64,000 bases of DNA from Leptothermofonsia sp049200465 (GCF_049200465.1 NZ_CP120836.1:620001-684000); one strand, 5' to 3'; positions 8,022-17,261 are shown, counted from the first letter of the stretch. The notes: generated by a model not told the origin, from the letters alone. Numbers and translations: made by a program.

Positions 8022-8528
8022 TCACTTTCCCAGCAAAAATCGAGGCGGGGATAGCCAGAATAGTTCACTGTTGGCAATTGGAGAGCCAGCCTCTGGCAGG
8101 GTCAGTCCAATCACGCCTGCTTTTTTGAGGATAAAAGCACCTTTGGGTTTACCCCACACGAGGGTTTCTGCCCATTCGCTCAGGTCAGGTTCGTGACCAA
8201 CCAAAGCCAGGTTGCTTTTTCCTGACTGCCGCCACGTCTGCAACCAGTCTATCCAGGCATCGATATCACCACCGGGGGCAAGATAACCCGCCTCTTCCAG
8301 GGATTGAGCCAATCCAGCTTCTAGCAAGATTTCTGCCGTTTGCTTTGCTCGCACCAGGGGACTGGTCAGGATCAGGTCAAACTGAACGTCAAGCTCAGCC
8401 AGCCGTCTGGCAATTTGCCGGGTCTTTTTCTTACCTTCACTCGTCAAAGGGCGTTCGTCATCATTGGCATAGGTACCCCGCTCTCCGGCTAATCCATGAC
8501 GAATGATGTACAGGTCGAGAGTGGCCAT
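8022..8528 (-). CDS. sixA: phosphohistidine phosphatase SixA-like
   Basis: 168 residues of the histidine phosphatase superfamily. The catalytic RHG sits at the start (DLYIIRHGLAG), the second conserved region is TSPLVRAKQTAEIL, and the late catalytic His is in LVGHEPDLSEW. Size and motif order match SixA, which removes phosphate from phosphohistidine of histidine-containing phosphotransfer domains. ATG 8528 is the only start before RHG. It lies next to, and is codirectional with, the DHH gene, about 60 nt downstream of it. The physiological substrate is not shown by the sequence. Confidence 0.85.
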   Translation of the reverse strand: MATLDLYIIRHGLAGERGTYANDDERPLTSEGKKKTRQIARRLAELDVQFDLILTSPLVRAKQTAEILLEAGLAQSLEEAGYLAPGGDIDAWIDWLQTWRQSGKSNLALVGHEPDLSEWAETLVWGKPKGAFILKKAGVIGLTLPEAGSPIANSELFWLSPPRFLLGK

Positions 8529-8589
8529 TGTAAGGGTAGGGGGTTAGGGGTCAGGAGGTAGAAGCCAGGAGCTAACAGCGAATAGCCTG

Positions 8590-9888
8590 CTAATTCATTC
8601 CATTGGGAAAGTGCTGTTCTGGGTTCACCAGACGGAGGAGTTTTTGCTTCACCTGGGTGTCAAAAACGGTCCACTTCATCTTGGCGTATTCGGAGCTTTC
8701 GGTGAAGCCGGAGAGAAAGCCAAGGGGAATTTCAAAGCCACCTGCTTGCGATCGCCCACCACCAAAGAACCGGCCCTGAGTGTCTTGCCCGAAGGCTTCT
8801 TTGATAAATTCATCAGGATCAAGGGTGATTTTGTTGGTTCGGAGGGAGCCGACGACTACTTCCAGATCTTCGTCTTCATCGTGGACAATGCCATAGACCA
8901 CTGCCGTGTGGACATTTTCTTCGGTGACCAGGAAATCAGCCGCCTGGGGGATAGCATCCCGATCATCGTAGCGCAGATAACCAACCCCAGCAATGGAGAA
9001 GTTGTTTTGCACGATGCGGTTTTTGAGCGATCGTTCAATCACATCCATCACCTGGCGGGAGCGGGAGGATTGAAGCACCGCATTGAGTAACTGCGCATCG
9101 TAATAGCGACTCAGATAAGCCGCTGCCAGAAAGTCTTCTTCCTGTGCCTGCCTGAGGGCATTGGTGTCAGACCGTAACCCATGCATAAGCGAGGTAGCAC
9201 ATTTCACGTGCTCACTCGAATTGCTATCCAGCTTCAGCAACCCCGCCTGCAAATACTGGGTCAGGATAGTCGCTGTGGCACGAGTATAGGGGCGAATGTC
9301 CACAAACTCAGCTTTGATGCCTTCCTGCATACTGTGATGGTCAATGACAACCGTGATTGGAATTCCAGCCTGAAGTAAGGGCGGTACGAGACCACAGGTA
9401 GTTCCCTGGTTATCAACTAATGCGCATCCCTGATAAACCGAAAGGTCACGGCTCTTTAGAGTAGGGAGGGCCCAACGCTGCACAGGTAAGCTCATCAGCT
9501 TAACAAGCGCAATATTTTCCTGGTGGCTGAGGGTGCCTGCGTAGACGATGTCGCACTGGATGTCGAATTTTTGAGCAATGAGTTTGTAGGCCCAGCCTGA
9601 AGACAGAGCATCGGGATCGGGAAAGTCCTGTAAAACCACAATCTGCCGTTCTCCCCGGTGTTTATCCAAAGTTTGGCGCAGCGCTTCTACCTTTTGGCTC
9701 TGCTCCAGGGAACGGGGAACTTCATAACCAAACGGCTGTGCTTGAAAGCTCTCTGTCTGTTGGACGGACTTTGCCACTGGCTTAATTGCGGTCGAGTCAA
9801 GGGTGATGGAGGAGGAATGGGTACTACTGACCTGGCTGGCCTCTGAGACAGTTAGCAAACTATCAAGGGATGTTAGCGAATTTTGCAT
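8590..9888 (-). CDS. DHH-family phosphoesterase (NrnA/oligoribonuclease-like)
   Basis: 432 residues. The N-terminal ~80 residues are low in structure (Ser/Thr/Gln rich). The DHH domain follows with QDFPDPDALSSG (metal-binding Asp), CALVDNQGTT and VIDHHSMQEG, the DHH signature. The C-terminal DHHA1-like part has a GGG stretch (GRFFGGGRSQAGG) typical of substrate binding. Relatives hydrolyse short oligoribonucleotides, pAp or cyclic dinucleotides with Mn2+. The sequence does not decide between these. It ends with a PEQHFPNGMN tail and is followed by sixA on the same strand. Confidence 0.85.
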   Translation of the reverse strand: MQNSLTSLDSLLTVSEASQVSSTHSSSITLDSTAIKPVAKSVQQTESFQAQPFGYEVPRSLEQSQKVEALRQTLDKHRGERQIVVLQDFPDPDALSSGWAYKLIAQKFDIQCDIVYAGTLSHQENIALVKLMSLPVQRWALPTLKSRDLSVYQGCALVDNQGTTCGLVPPLLQAGIPITVVIDHHSMQEGIKAEFVDIRPYTRATATILTQYLQAGLLKLDSNSSEHVKCATSLMHGLRSDTNALRQAQEEDFLAAAYLSRYYDAQLLNAVLQSSRSRQVMDVIERSLKNRIVQNNFSIAGVGYLRYDDRDAIPQAADFLVTEENVHTAVVYGIVHDEDEDLEVVVGSLRTNKITLDPDEFIKEAFGQDTQGRFFGGGRSQAGGFEIPLGFLSGFTESSEYAKMKWTVFDTQVKQKLLRLVNPEQHFPNGMN

Positions 9889-10150
9889 ACTTGTATTAAA
9901 AAGGTAAGTGCGGCAGATTTTTACCTGATCGCAGCCTAATTATCTGGTAAAAGCCAACACTTAGATGCGATAAAGTGATTCTTTGATCTTCGCAAAAAAA
10001 ACCAAAAACGTCATAAGCCTAAAAAGGTACTTCAAAGGAAGTGGGGAATCGGGGTCAGACAACAGAGAGCAGGCACGCCAAGGGTTGCAATCAATAGTCT
10101 GCGGTAGTGGGCAGACCGAAACAAAACCCTCCGCGATCGCATACAGAGAG

Positions 10151-10648
10151 TTACACACCAATCACATATTTACGCCATTCTTGATTGACACCGTTTTTAA
10201 GATGTTTCGTCACTTCGAAGTAAAGCCCACTGTAAGGTTTTCGAGGGGGAATCTGGAGGGTCATACCAGCTTCCTTGGGAGTACGGTTCCCTTTCTTGAC
10301 ATTACAACGCACACAAGCCGTTACAATATTTTCCCAGGTATCGTTGCCACCTCGTGATCTAGGCACTACATGATCAAGTGTGAGTTCATCCCCTGTATAG
10401 CCACAATATTGGCAGGAGTGGCTATCTCGATGCAGCAGGTTACGACGCGTCAGGGGAATTTCTTTGTAGGGTACCCGGACATAGTGACGCAGCCGAATAA
10501 CCGTAGGAAGTGGAAAGCCAGAGTAAACGTACTTGCCGTTGTGTTCAACCTGCTCTGCTTTGCCCTTAATTAGCAAGATGACAGCCCTACGCCAGCTCGT
10601 AATGTTGAGGGGTTCGTAAGAGGCATTGAGCACCAGAACCTTGCCCAT
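10151..10648 (-). CDS. HNH endonuclease
   Basis: 165 residues. The HNH/zinc module is clear: CQYCGYTG, then LTLDHVVPRSRGG, then ENIVTACVRCNVKKGNRTP, i.e. two CxxC pairs around a DH motif and a late Asn. The N-terminal half (MGKVLVLNASYEPLNITSW) is the region typical of the short cyanobacterial HNH proteins found as single chromosomal genes. No restriction methylase, intein or phage gene adjoins it, so a housekeeping or DNA-repair role is more likely than a mobile one, but the function is not established. Start ATG 10648 fits family length. Confidence 0.85.
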   Translation of the reverse strand: MGKVLVLNASYEPLNITSWRRAVILLIKGKAEQVEHNGKYVYSGFPLPTVIRLRHYVRVPYKEIPLTRRNLLHRDSHSCQYCGYTGDELTLDHVVPRSRGGNDTWENIVTACVRCNVKKGNRTPKEAGMTLQIPPRKPYSGLYFEVTKHLKNGVNQEWRKYVIGV

Positions 10649-10773
10649 TATGATTCAGTTGAAACAAGAGTTTTACAGATGGTAACACAGGTGGTATGGA
10701 AAGGATCGAGAAAGGCGAAAGATCCCCCCATATTTTTAAAGTCTAACGGTATTCCCACACCCTGATTTTCTAA

Positions 10774-11199
10774 TCAGCCCTTAGCATTTAATTTTGTCTT
10801 TTCACTTTCCGTTTCTGCGTCGCCAAGCCGGGTGATGTCGTCTTCACCCAGGTACTCTCCATTTTGAACTTCGATCATCACGAGGGGAATGACTCCTGGA
10901 TTTTCGACCCGATGGGGGGTACAGGTGGGGACATAGGTAGACTGCTTCTGAACCAGGATGGTTTCTTTGCCATCGCAAATGACCTTGGCCGTCCCCGATA
11001 CTACGATCCAATGTTCACTGCGGTGATAGTGCATCTGGGTGCTGATGTGATGACCAGGCAAAAGCTCAATCCGGTTAATCCGATAGTGATCGCTCTCTTC
11101 CAGGAGCGTCACTGTACCCCAGGGACGAACTCTCACTGTATCCGCATCCGGCGGTTGGGTGTGAGGAAGGTCGCGATTGTCAATTAAGTCGCCCATCAT
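10774..11199 (-). CDS. cupin-domain protein, mannose-6-phosphate isomerase-like
   Basis: 141 residues from ATG 11199. The single cupin barrel contains RPWGTVTLLEESDHYRINRI, the metal-binding stretch QMHYHRSEHWIVVSGTAKV (two His, Glu, possibly a third His) and second-motif residues CTPHRVENPG. This corresponds to the C-terminal sugar-isomerase domain of type II mannose-6-phosphate isomerase/GDP-mannose pyrophosphorylase, found alone in cyanobacteria. The frame is open to 11343, but that extension encodes low-complexity spacer sequence, so I reject it. A TTG at 11211 preceded by GAGGAG is an alternative start. Isomerase activity is inferred. Confidence 0.8.
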   Translation of the reverse strand: MMGDLIDNRDLPHTQPPDADTVRVRPWGTVTLLEESDHYRINRIELLPGHHISTQMHYHRSEHWIVVSGTAKVICDGKETILVQKQSTYVPTCTPHRVENPGVIPLVMIEVQNGEYLGEDDITRLGDAETESEKTKLNAKG

Positions 11200-11491
11200 T
11201 TCATCTACCAACGCTACTCCTCTATCATGCAGGATCTTCAAAGCCAGCCCAAGACTGAGGCAGAGATGAGAGGGAAGAAAAAAGAAAGAAGAAGGCAACC
11301 TGGGAGTATGAGAGTTTTGAGTTTTGAATTTCTGCCTCCCCACTCTCTATTCCCAACTCCTAACTTCTAGCTCCTAAATTTTGGTGTCTTTCCTCCTTCT
11401 TTTCTCTTTCCCCTTTCTTCTTTCTTCTTTCTTCTTTCTTCTTTCCTCTTCCTGTTTCCCATTCCCATTGCCAGGATCTACAGACGACTCT
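11200..11491. repeat. polypyrimidine low-complexity spacer
   Basis: The + strand from about 11385 to 11455 is almost pure C/T (repeated TTCTTTC and TCCTTTC units). Similar tracts recur near 14620-14790, 34500-34560 and 61260-61310, and inside larC. No gene is seen. Confidence 0.6.
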
Positions 11492-12043
11492 CTACCAGAG
11501 TGCAGGAATTTGCTGTTGGGGGGGTTGGGTTTCAGTGGGGGGAACACTTTCAATCACGGATGGAACGGACGATGGAGGAACAACTGGCTGGGCAACGACT
11601 GGACAGCCGACCGAGGGACAACCATTGATGAGACAGCTGGGTGGAACGGGAATGGTTCGCAATGACTGGCAGAAGGAGCTGGGCAGGTCAAATACCCGGA
11701 TAATCGGACCACTCGCCATTTGACGGGCGAGCACTTCCCGATACAAATTGTTCACCGATCTGCCATCCCGACTGATTTCATTCTCAGGAAACCCTCCAAT
11801 ACCAATTAGCAAGTCAACCTGCCTGGGAAAACTGCGGTTTTTAAAAAAGTCGCGATCGTGATCGAAGAAAGCATCATCAAAGGCTTCTTCAATGCTGTTG
11901 CGAAACTCTAAGGGAGCGCGGCTTCTAACGGGTACAGGGGCAGGACTAATCAGAATCTCTTGGGCGGTGACAGATGAAACTCCAAGGATAGAAAGGAAAG
12001 AAACAGTCAGCCCGGCGATTGCGTTCCTACGAATTATTCTCAT
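11492..12043 (-). CDS. secreted proline-rich hypothetical protein
   Basis: 183 residues from ATG 12043 (MRIIRRNAIAGLTVSFLSIL). GAGGAG lies 7 nt upstream, favouring it over the in-frame ATG at 12058. A signal peptide ends near SSVTAQ. The middle is acidic and aromatic (EEAFDDAFFDHDRDFFKN), then four Cys (SSFCQS, PPSCLINGCPSVGC), and a Pro/Gln/Val-rich tail (PPTETQPPQQQIPALW). No family is recognised; an exported or wall-associated role is inferred. Its neighbours (cupin, divergent pyrE) give no clue. Confidence 0.65.
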   Translation of the reverse strand: MRIIRRNAIAGLTVSFLSILGVSSVTAQEILISPAPVPVRSRAPLEFRNSIEEAFDDAFFDHDRDFFKNRSFPRQVDLLIGIGGFPENEISRDGRSVNNLYREVLARQMASGPIIRVFDLPSSFCQSLRTIPVPPSCLINGCPSVGCPVVAQPVVPPSSVPSVIESVPPTETQPPQQQIPALW

Positions 12044-12185
12044 GGGATCACTCCTCATTTTTTGGATTGGGGGTTGTCTCTTTTTAAGACTAAGATCGGG
12101 ACTGGTAGAATATCTGGCTATCCTCTAGAGTCTACCCAAACCACAGATTTAGCCTTTATCAATTTTACTGAGTTTGCCCAAAAAA

Positions 12186-12803
12186 ATGACAGAAATTCGT
12201 CAATCGTTAACTGATTTCAGTGACTCAATTGCAACCTTAGATTGGCTGACTTTGCGACAGAAATTATTAGATCTATTCTGTCAGGTTGCTTACCAGGAAG
12301 GAGATTTTTTCCTCTCTTCCGGTCAGCGGAGTTCCTATTACATCAACGGTAAGCAAGTGACACTTCATGCCTGGGGTGGGCTGGCAGTTGGACGCATTTT
12401 GTTGCCTCTCTTAACACCTGAAACTCAGGCCGTTGCTGGATTAACACTGGGTGCAGACCCGATTGTGACCGCAGTTAATGTGGTTGCCGCCTATGAGGGG
12501 CGATCACTCCCCGCCCTGATTATTCGCAAAGAAGCCAAAGGCCACGGCACCCGCGCCTACATCGAAGGCCCCCTCCTGCCCGAAGGAAGTACCATCACGG
12601 TTCTGGAAGATGTGGTAACGACTGGAAGTTCAGCCTTGAAAGCCGCTGAACGCCTACAGCAGGCGGGTTATTGTGTCAATGGAATTATCGCTCTGGTTGA
12701 TCGCCACCAGGGCGGAGCCAAACTTTATCAACAAGCTGGAATTCCTTTCCAATCCGTCTTTTCAATTCAGGACATTCAGCAGCGGTGGAGGGAGATAGGG
12801 TAG
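12186..12803 (+). CDS. pyrE: orotate phosphoribosyltransferase
   Basis: 205 residues. The PRPP-binding signature is VLEDVVTTGSSALKAAE, and other family segments are SGQRSSYYINGKQVTLH near the N-terminus and VAGLTLGADPIVTAV. It catalyses orotate + PRPP to OMP in pyrimidine synthesis, in the cytosol. I chose ATG 12186; the upstream in-frame TTG 12174 adds only three residues and has no ribosome site. It is divergent from the secreted protein and convergent with larC, so it is probably a single-gene transcript. Confidence 0.92.
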   Translation: MTEIRQSLTDFSDSIATLDWLTLRQKLLDLFCQVAYQEGDFFLSSGQRSSYYINGKQVTLHAWGGLAVGRILLPLLTPETQAVAGLTLGADPIVTAVNVVAAYEGRSLPALIIRKEAKGHGTRAYIEGPLLPEGSTITVLEDVVTTGSSALKAAERLQQAGYCVNGIIALVDRHQGGAKLYQQAGIPFQSVFSIQDIQQRWREIG

Positions 12804-12891
12804 AGAGGTGGGTGGATGAGTGGATGAGTTGTAAGTTCTCACCTCACCCCTCTCTTAGCAATCGATAACTGACCTTCACCCGATCACTCCG

Positions 12892-14523
12892 TCACTCCCC
12901 CACCCCTCCCCCCTTGCCGTACCAGGCCTGTAGTGCCAGCCGATGGACCTCTCGCCAGGAAAGGTTGCGCTGGCGGGCAATTTGGGCACAGTCTTCGTAT
13001 TCGGGTTGCACGTTAATGGTTGATTCATGGGTTTCGTCTGCCCAGGCAACTTTTACCCGGATAGAGCCGTAACTGGTTTGCACCTGCTGAATTTCGCGGT
13101 GCAGAATTTGACGGTGTTGAATTGACCGCCGAATTCCCAAGGTGGTGGTTTCTCGGAACAGGATCGTTTCGCAGGCGATCGCGGCTTCTGGATGGCAAAT
13201 AACGGTTAACAAGATTCCAGGCCGCGACTTTTTCATCCCGATCGCCTGAGTAAACACATCCAGTGCTCCTGCTGCAAATAGCACATCGTACAGATAGCCA
13301 ATAGCTTGCGGGTTGAGGTCGTCAATTTGAGTTTCGAGCACAGCGATCGTTTCTGTGAGGAGTGGGGAGTGGGACGTAGGAAAATGGGGAGGATGGGGGG
13401 ATGGGGGGATGAGGGGATGGGGAGATAAGTTTTGAGTTACGAGTTCTGAGTTTTGAGTTTCCATTTTCCCCCTCCCTACTTCCCATTCCCCACCCCTGGC
13501 TCCTGGCTCCTGGCTTCTGGCTTCTGACTTCTCCCTTTCGCCCTTCCCCTTTCGTCTTTCCCCTTCTAGTCCCCAGTCCCAGACCCCTTTCCCTTTTCCC
13601 CTTTCCCCAATCCACAGCCGCAAAATGTTGGGAATGGGTAGTTCAATCGAGCCTGCGCCTAAACCAACTCGAAGTAGGGTCATGGAAGGGGGCGGGCCAA
13701 ACTGCGTTGCCAGGGTGGTTGCGATCGCGGCCCCCGTCGGCGTTACCAGTTCTCGTTCAATGCCATTACTGTAGAGAGGAATCTGGCGCAACTCAAACAG
13801 CTTTAGCACGGCAGGGGCGGGAACGGGCAATCGACCGTGGGCAGCTCGAATTGTGCCTCCTCCTACCGGCAGCGCAGAACAGTAAATTTTGTCAATGCCC
13901 AACCAGTCCAACCCCAAACAGGTTCCCACAATGTCTACGATCGCATCAGTTGCCCCCACCTCATGGAAATGAACCTGGTCAGGAGGAATTCCATGAACTG
14001 CGCCTTCTGCCTCTGCCAGTTGGCGAAAGATCGATAGGCTCCAAACTTCGGCTTTGGAAGGCAACCCGGCAGCCAAAATCATCCGTTCAATTTCTGGCAG
14101 ATGGCGGCTGGCTGTAGAGTGCGAGTGGCTGTTAGTAGAAGAACCCGGAGTGCGATCGTGGATATGAGGATGACTGTGGGAATGGAACAAATCAGGGGCA
14201 GGACCGTGCTCAAAATCTTCCTGCTCTAAGGCAGCGTGGGCGTGATAATGGCCCCATGGATGGTAGGCTGTTGGGGCACTGGTTGCCTCCTGGGTTTCAA
14301 ACTCCTCTTCACTGAGAGGAAGCACCAGATCAACATGAACTTTTGTAGCCTGTTGACCGTTGCGATGTACCCGCTCTGCCTGTAACCGATATTCCTTGGA
14401 AATGCCCAGGCAACCCAGGGTTTCAACCAAATAATCCAAAGGAACCCCTGCATCCACAAGTGCCCCTAAACACATATCTCCGGCAATTCCAGTTGGACAC
14501 TCCAAGTAAGCAATTTTGGTCAT
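12892..14523 (-). CDS. larC: LarC nickel-insertion protein with in-frame spacer insertion
   Basis: 543 residues, about 100 longer than usual. The N-terminus MTKIAYLECPTGIAGDMCLG and the segment VHFHEVGATDAIVDIVG identify LarC, which loads nickel onto pyridinium dithiocarboxylate mononucleotide for Ni-pincer enzymes. A His-rich loop (about residues 90-145, with HSHSHPHIHD) is a likely metal store. Residues ~302-391 are not protein-like: they translate G-rich and C/T-rich DNA of the same style as nearby intergenic spacers (GERRKGKGERE, SPHPLIPPSPHPP). After it the normal C-terminal domain resumes (TIAVLETQIDDLNPQAIGYL). The insertion lies near the N/C domain junction, where some bacteria split larC by frameshifting. 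Function is probably retained if the loop is tolerated. Confidence 0.85.
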   Translation of the reverse strand: MTKIAYLECPTGIAGDMCLGALVDAGVPLDYLVETLGCLGISKEYRLQAERVHRNGQQATKVHVDLVLPLSEEEFETQEATSAPTAYHPWGHYHAHAALEQEDFEHGPAPDLFHSHSHPHIHDRTPGSSTNSHSHSTASRHLPEIERMILAAGLPSKAEVWSLSIFRQLAEAEGAVHGIPPDQVHFHEVGATDAIVDIVGTCLGLDWLGIDKIYCSALPVGGGTIRAAHGRLPVPAPAVLKLFELRQIPLYSNGIERELVTPTGAAIATTLATQFGPPPSMTLLRVGLGAGSIELPIPNILRLWIGERGKGKGVWDWGLEGERRKGKGEREKSEARSQEPGARGGEWEVGRGKMETQNSELVTQNLSPHPLIPPSPHPPHFPTSHSPLLTETIAVLETQIDDLNPQAIGYLYDVLFAAGALDVFTQAIGMKKSRPGILLTVICHPEAAIACETILFRETTTLGIRRSIQHRQILHREIQQVQTSYGSIRVKVAWADETHESTINVQPEYEDCAQIARQRNLSWREVHRLALQAWYGKGGGVGE

Positions 14524-14797
14524 GGGCGTAAGGGGTTGATGCTATATCTTCCTATCTATCACCCTTTAGGCGATTTGATCTATTTATTCTCTACTCAGCC
14601 ACTCCTTACTCTTTCTGCTTCCCCTGCTTGTTTTCCTAACTTCTCCCCTTCGCCTTTCCTCTTGCATTTTTTCCCCTTCCCACTTCTGACTTCCTTCTTC
14701 CTTCCTTCTTCCTTCTTCTTAGCCCCCAGTCCCACCCCCTTGACCCTCTGCTCCCTGGCCCCCAATCCCTAATCCCCCCTTCCCTCTCCCTCTGGCT
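14524..14797. repeat. polypyrimidine low-complexity spacer
   Basis: Between larC and the Sua5/YciO gene (divergent), the + strand from ~14620 to 14790 is dominated by TTCC, CTTC and CCC runs. It must hold both promoters, but I cannot place them. Confidence 0.5.
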
Positions 14798-15469
14798 ATG
14801 GCAACCGTCTACACCCTCCACCCTGACAATCCTCAAACGCGAACTATTGAGCAAATTGGGGCCGCACTTCAGGCGGGGGCAGTAATGCTGTATCCCACAG
14901 ATACGGTATATGCGATTGGTTGTGATCTATACGCTAAGAATGCGGTGCAGCGAGTACGTCAGATCAAGCAGTTGTCAAATGACAAGCCACTGACCTTTCT
15001 CTGTCAGTCTTTGTCTAACATTGCTCAATATGCCCTGGTCAGCAATACCGCCTATCGAATTATGCGGCGGTTGATTCCGGGTCCCTACACGTTTTTGTTG
15101 CCAGCGACTAAACTGGTCCCCCGGCTGGTGATGAGCCCTAAACGAAAAACAACCGGGATCCGGGTTCCTGACCACCCTATCTGTCTCGCATTGCTGGATG
15201 TTTTAGACAATCCGATTATTTCCACCTCTGCCCCACTTTTGGTAGATGGGGAGGCTACATCTGGAAATTCGGGAAAACCGCATTACAGCCCCACCCGCTA
15301 TGAACTATTTGACAGTCTTGAGAAACTGGTAGACATTATTGTGGATAACGGTACTGAGCCTGGGTTTCAGGTTTCCACTATTCTGGATTTAACGGATGAG
15401 GAACCCATTGTGGTTCGGAGGGGTCTAGGATGGGAAGAGGCATCTACCTGGGTTGCTGAAATTAGTTGA
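14798..15469 (+). CDS. Sua5/YciO/YrdC family protein (threonylcarbamoyl-AMP synthase-like)
   Basis: 223 residues. The family signature LYPTDTVYAIGCDL near residue 30 is followed by KQLSNDKPLTFLC, RRLIPGPYTFLLPAT and TGIRVPDHPICLALL, all of the YrdC fold. YrdC/Sua5 enzymes make threonylcarbamoyl-AMP from threonine, bicarbonate and ATP for t6A37 of tRNA. The short, single-domain form may instead belong to the YciO subgroup, whose role is less clear. The product acts in the cytosol. It has no operon partner; the next gene starts about 370 nt downstream. Confidence 0.85.
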   Translation: MATVYTLHPDNPQTRTIEQIGAALQAGAVMLYPTDTVYAIGCDLYAKNAVQRVRQIKQLSNDKPLTFLCQSLSNIAQYALVSNTAYRIMRRLIPGPYTFLLPATKLVPRLVMSPKRKTTGIRVPDHPICLALLDVLDNPIISTSAPLLVDGEATSGNSGKPHYSPTRYELFDSLEKLVDIIVDNGTEPGFQVSTILDLTDEEPIVVRRGLGWEEASTWVAEIS

Positions 15470-15837
15470 ACCAGTTGGCCAACTGTCTACCCTTAGAGGG
15501 ATAGGTTGCTGCTCGTCTGGAATTGCGATCGCCCCCTGCCGATCTGGGTCATTCGTTGGGTTTTATCCGGATTGCCTCTGCGGCTGCAATTGAATTCAGG
15601 GAACTGTACTCTACCGTCAATGTAACCACCTAAAAAAGTGACATAGCACGAATTGGGTTGACCGTAGCGGACCGATCTCTTCGTGTAGACACTAGAGACA
15701 CCAGTCAGAAGGTGTTGAGTTCTAAGTTTTGAGTGCTGAGTTAGCCACGCAAAACACCTCGCTCTTAACTTACAACTCATCACTTTCACTCAGGGTGTTC
15801 TGCATCCTACGGTTTTCCATTGAGTGCACTACCAGCT
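15470..15837. other. upstream region of hetZ, no gene seen
   Basis: About 370 bases without a supported gene. It presumably contains the hetZ promoter. I see no clear NtcA-type site or other operator. Confidence 0.4.
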
Positions 15838-17130
15838 ATGAATATCAAATCGACTTCCCTCCGCTCTAAGGCGGCGAACCCCAGCAATGACCTGATAGAT
15901 GACTCCGCGATCGTAGATTCGTTCGCAGCCGATAGATTCGCTGATGAACCCGACTCCTTTCTGGCGAATGGCTCACCCGAATTTTTAGATTTACAAACCT
16001 TAACCCAGCTTCTCTTACGAGAACTACGCTCTGAAGTTAAAGCCTCTGCCAACGATGTAGAAACCCTGGCAACCCGCATCGCTACTGAGGTTGATCGAAT
16101 CTGCCATAAGAGTGGACGCATTCAGACATCTGGCAAGGTTCGCTCCTGGCAACTCTCCCTGGCCCGACATCGGCTGCAAAAGTGTCTCACCTACTACCAG
16201 CTTGGCTCCAGACGGGGACGGTTGGAACTGCACAGCACCCTTGGCTCTATGGTCTACCGCTACGTTGCGCCAACCTGGATGCAGTTGGGTTTTCAAGCCC
16301 GTTACAGCCTGATTGAAGACTTTCTGCAAGGTTTTTACAGCGAGTCGCTCAAGGCTTTTCGGCGAGAGAACGAACTATCCGATGGCTACCAGCCCCGCAC
16401 CCGGTTAGAGTTAGCAGAGTACATGGCCTTTACCGAGCAGTATGCTAAGCGGCGCATCTCCCTGCCCAATGGGCAGAACCAGCAATTGATCGTCCTGCGG
16501 GCCCAGCGGTTTGGCAAGCGGCAGCCTCTGGAAGTTTCCGTTGATATTGAGCAGGCACTGGAATCGCCCAAGAGCGAAGAGGCCGAAACCCACAATCGAT
16601 CGCCCCTGGCCCAGCAGTTACGAGAACAAATGGTGATGGATGCGATCGATGCCCCTTCAGAAGCGGTCCTGCGCGATCGCGTCATCGCCGAACTGATTAG
16701 CTATTTAAGTGCGCAGGGACAGTCAGACTGTGTGGACTACCTGGTTCTCAAACTACAGGATCTGTCTGCTCCGGAGATCGATGAAATTTTAGGACTTACC
16801 GCCCGTCAGCGCGACTACCTGCAACAGCGGTTCAAATACCACGTTGAGAAATTTACTCTTTCCCAAAACTGGAAACTGGTTCATCAATGGCTGGGGGCCG
16901 ATCTGGATCAGAACCTGGGGCTTTCGACCCAGCAGTGGCAGATTTTTATGGAGCGGCTTTCCCCAGAGCAGCAAAGGCTCCTGGCGCTCAAGCAAGCCCA
17001 TACCACTGAGCAGGAGATTGCCCAGGCTTTGAAATGTACGCCCAAGCAATTACAAAAACGTTGGGGGGCAGGTTCTAGAACTGGCACGCCAGACGCGAAA
17101 CCAAAACTAAAGAATGTTTCTTTTCTATAG
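15838..17130 (+). CDS. hetZ: HetZ-family protein with shifted C-terminus
   Basis: 430 residues as read. Diagnostic segments are KSGRIQTSGKVRSWQL, LARHRLQKCLTYYQLGS, TRLELAEYMAFTEQYAKRR and TARQRDYLQQRFKYHVEKF. HetZ acts early in heterocyst commitment in Anabaena and is also found in non-heterocystous filamentous species. ATG 15838 is preferred over TTG 15820. The last ~22 residues (AGSRTGTPDAKPKLKNVSFL) do not look like HetZ. Removing one G from the G6 run at 17063-17068 gives QVLELARQTRNQN and TAA at 17108-17110, which fits the family. So there is a +1 shift, real or from sequencing. A palindromic repeat begins directly after the stop at 17130. Confidence 0.85.
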   Translation: MNIKSTSLRSKAANPSNDLIDDSAIVDSFAADRFADEPDSFLANGSPEFLDLQTLTQLLLRELRSEVKASANDVETLATRIATEVDRICHKSGRIQTSGKVRSWQLSLARHRLQKCLTYYQLGSRRGRLELHSTLGSMVYRYVAPTWMQLGFQARYSLIEDFLQGFYSESLKAFRRENELSDGYQPRTRLELAEYMAFTEQYAKRRISLPNGQNQQLIVLRAQRFGKRQPLEVSVDIEQALESPKSEEAETHNRSPLAQQLREQMVMDAIDAPSEAVLRDRVIAELISYLSAQGQSDCVDYLVLKLQDLSAPEIDEILGLTARQRDYLQQRFKYHVEKFTLSQNWKLVHQWLGADLDQNLGLSTQQWQIFMERLSPEQQRLLALKQAHTTEQEIAQALKCTPKQLQKRWGAGSRTGTPDAKPKLKNVSFL

Positions 17131-17261
17131 CTGTCGCCAGGTCGCTCAGAACATTGGTTTTAGAGGGTGTGGGAGCAAAGCCCCCAGCCAGGGGTACCCC
17201 TGCCCCCCGTCCTCAGCCTGGGGGCTATGGCCATATCTGTGATTTGGGTGATAGGCGACAG
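17131..17261. repeat. palindromic repeat family A, copy 1
   Basis: Bounded by CTGTCGCC (17131-17138) and its inverse GGCGACAG (17254-17261). The interior contains GGGAGCAAAGCCCCC and CCAGGGGTACCCCTG hairpins. It aligns along its length with copies at 39708-39839 and 54865-54979. It begins immediately after the hetZ stop codon. Confidence 0.75.

Noticed and set aside
11199..11343. N-terminal extension of the cupin protein
   Set aside because: Encodes residues from spacer DNA (SSFFFLPSHLCLS) not seen in the family.
13322..13615. Separate 97-residue gene within larC
   Set aside because: Lies wholly in the low-complexity insert and has no family resemblance.
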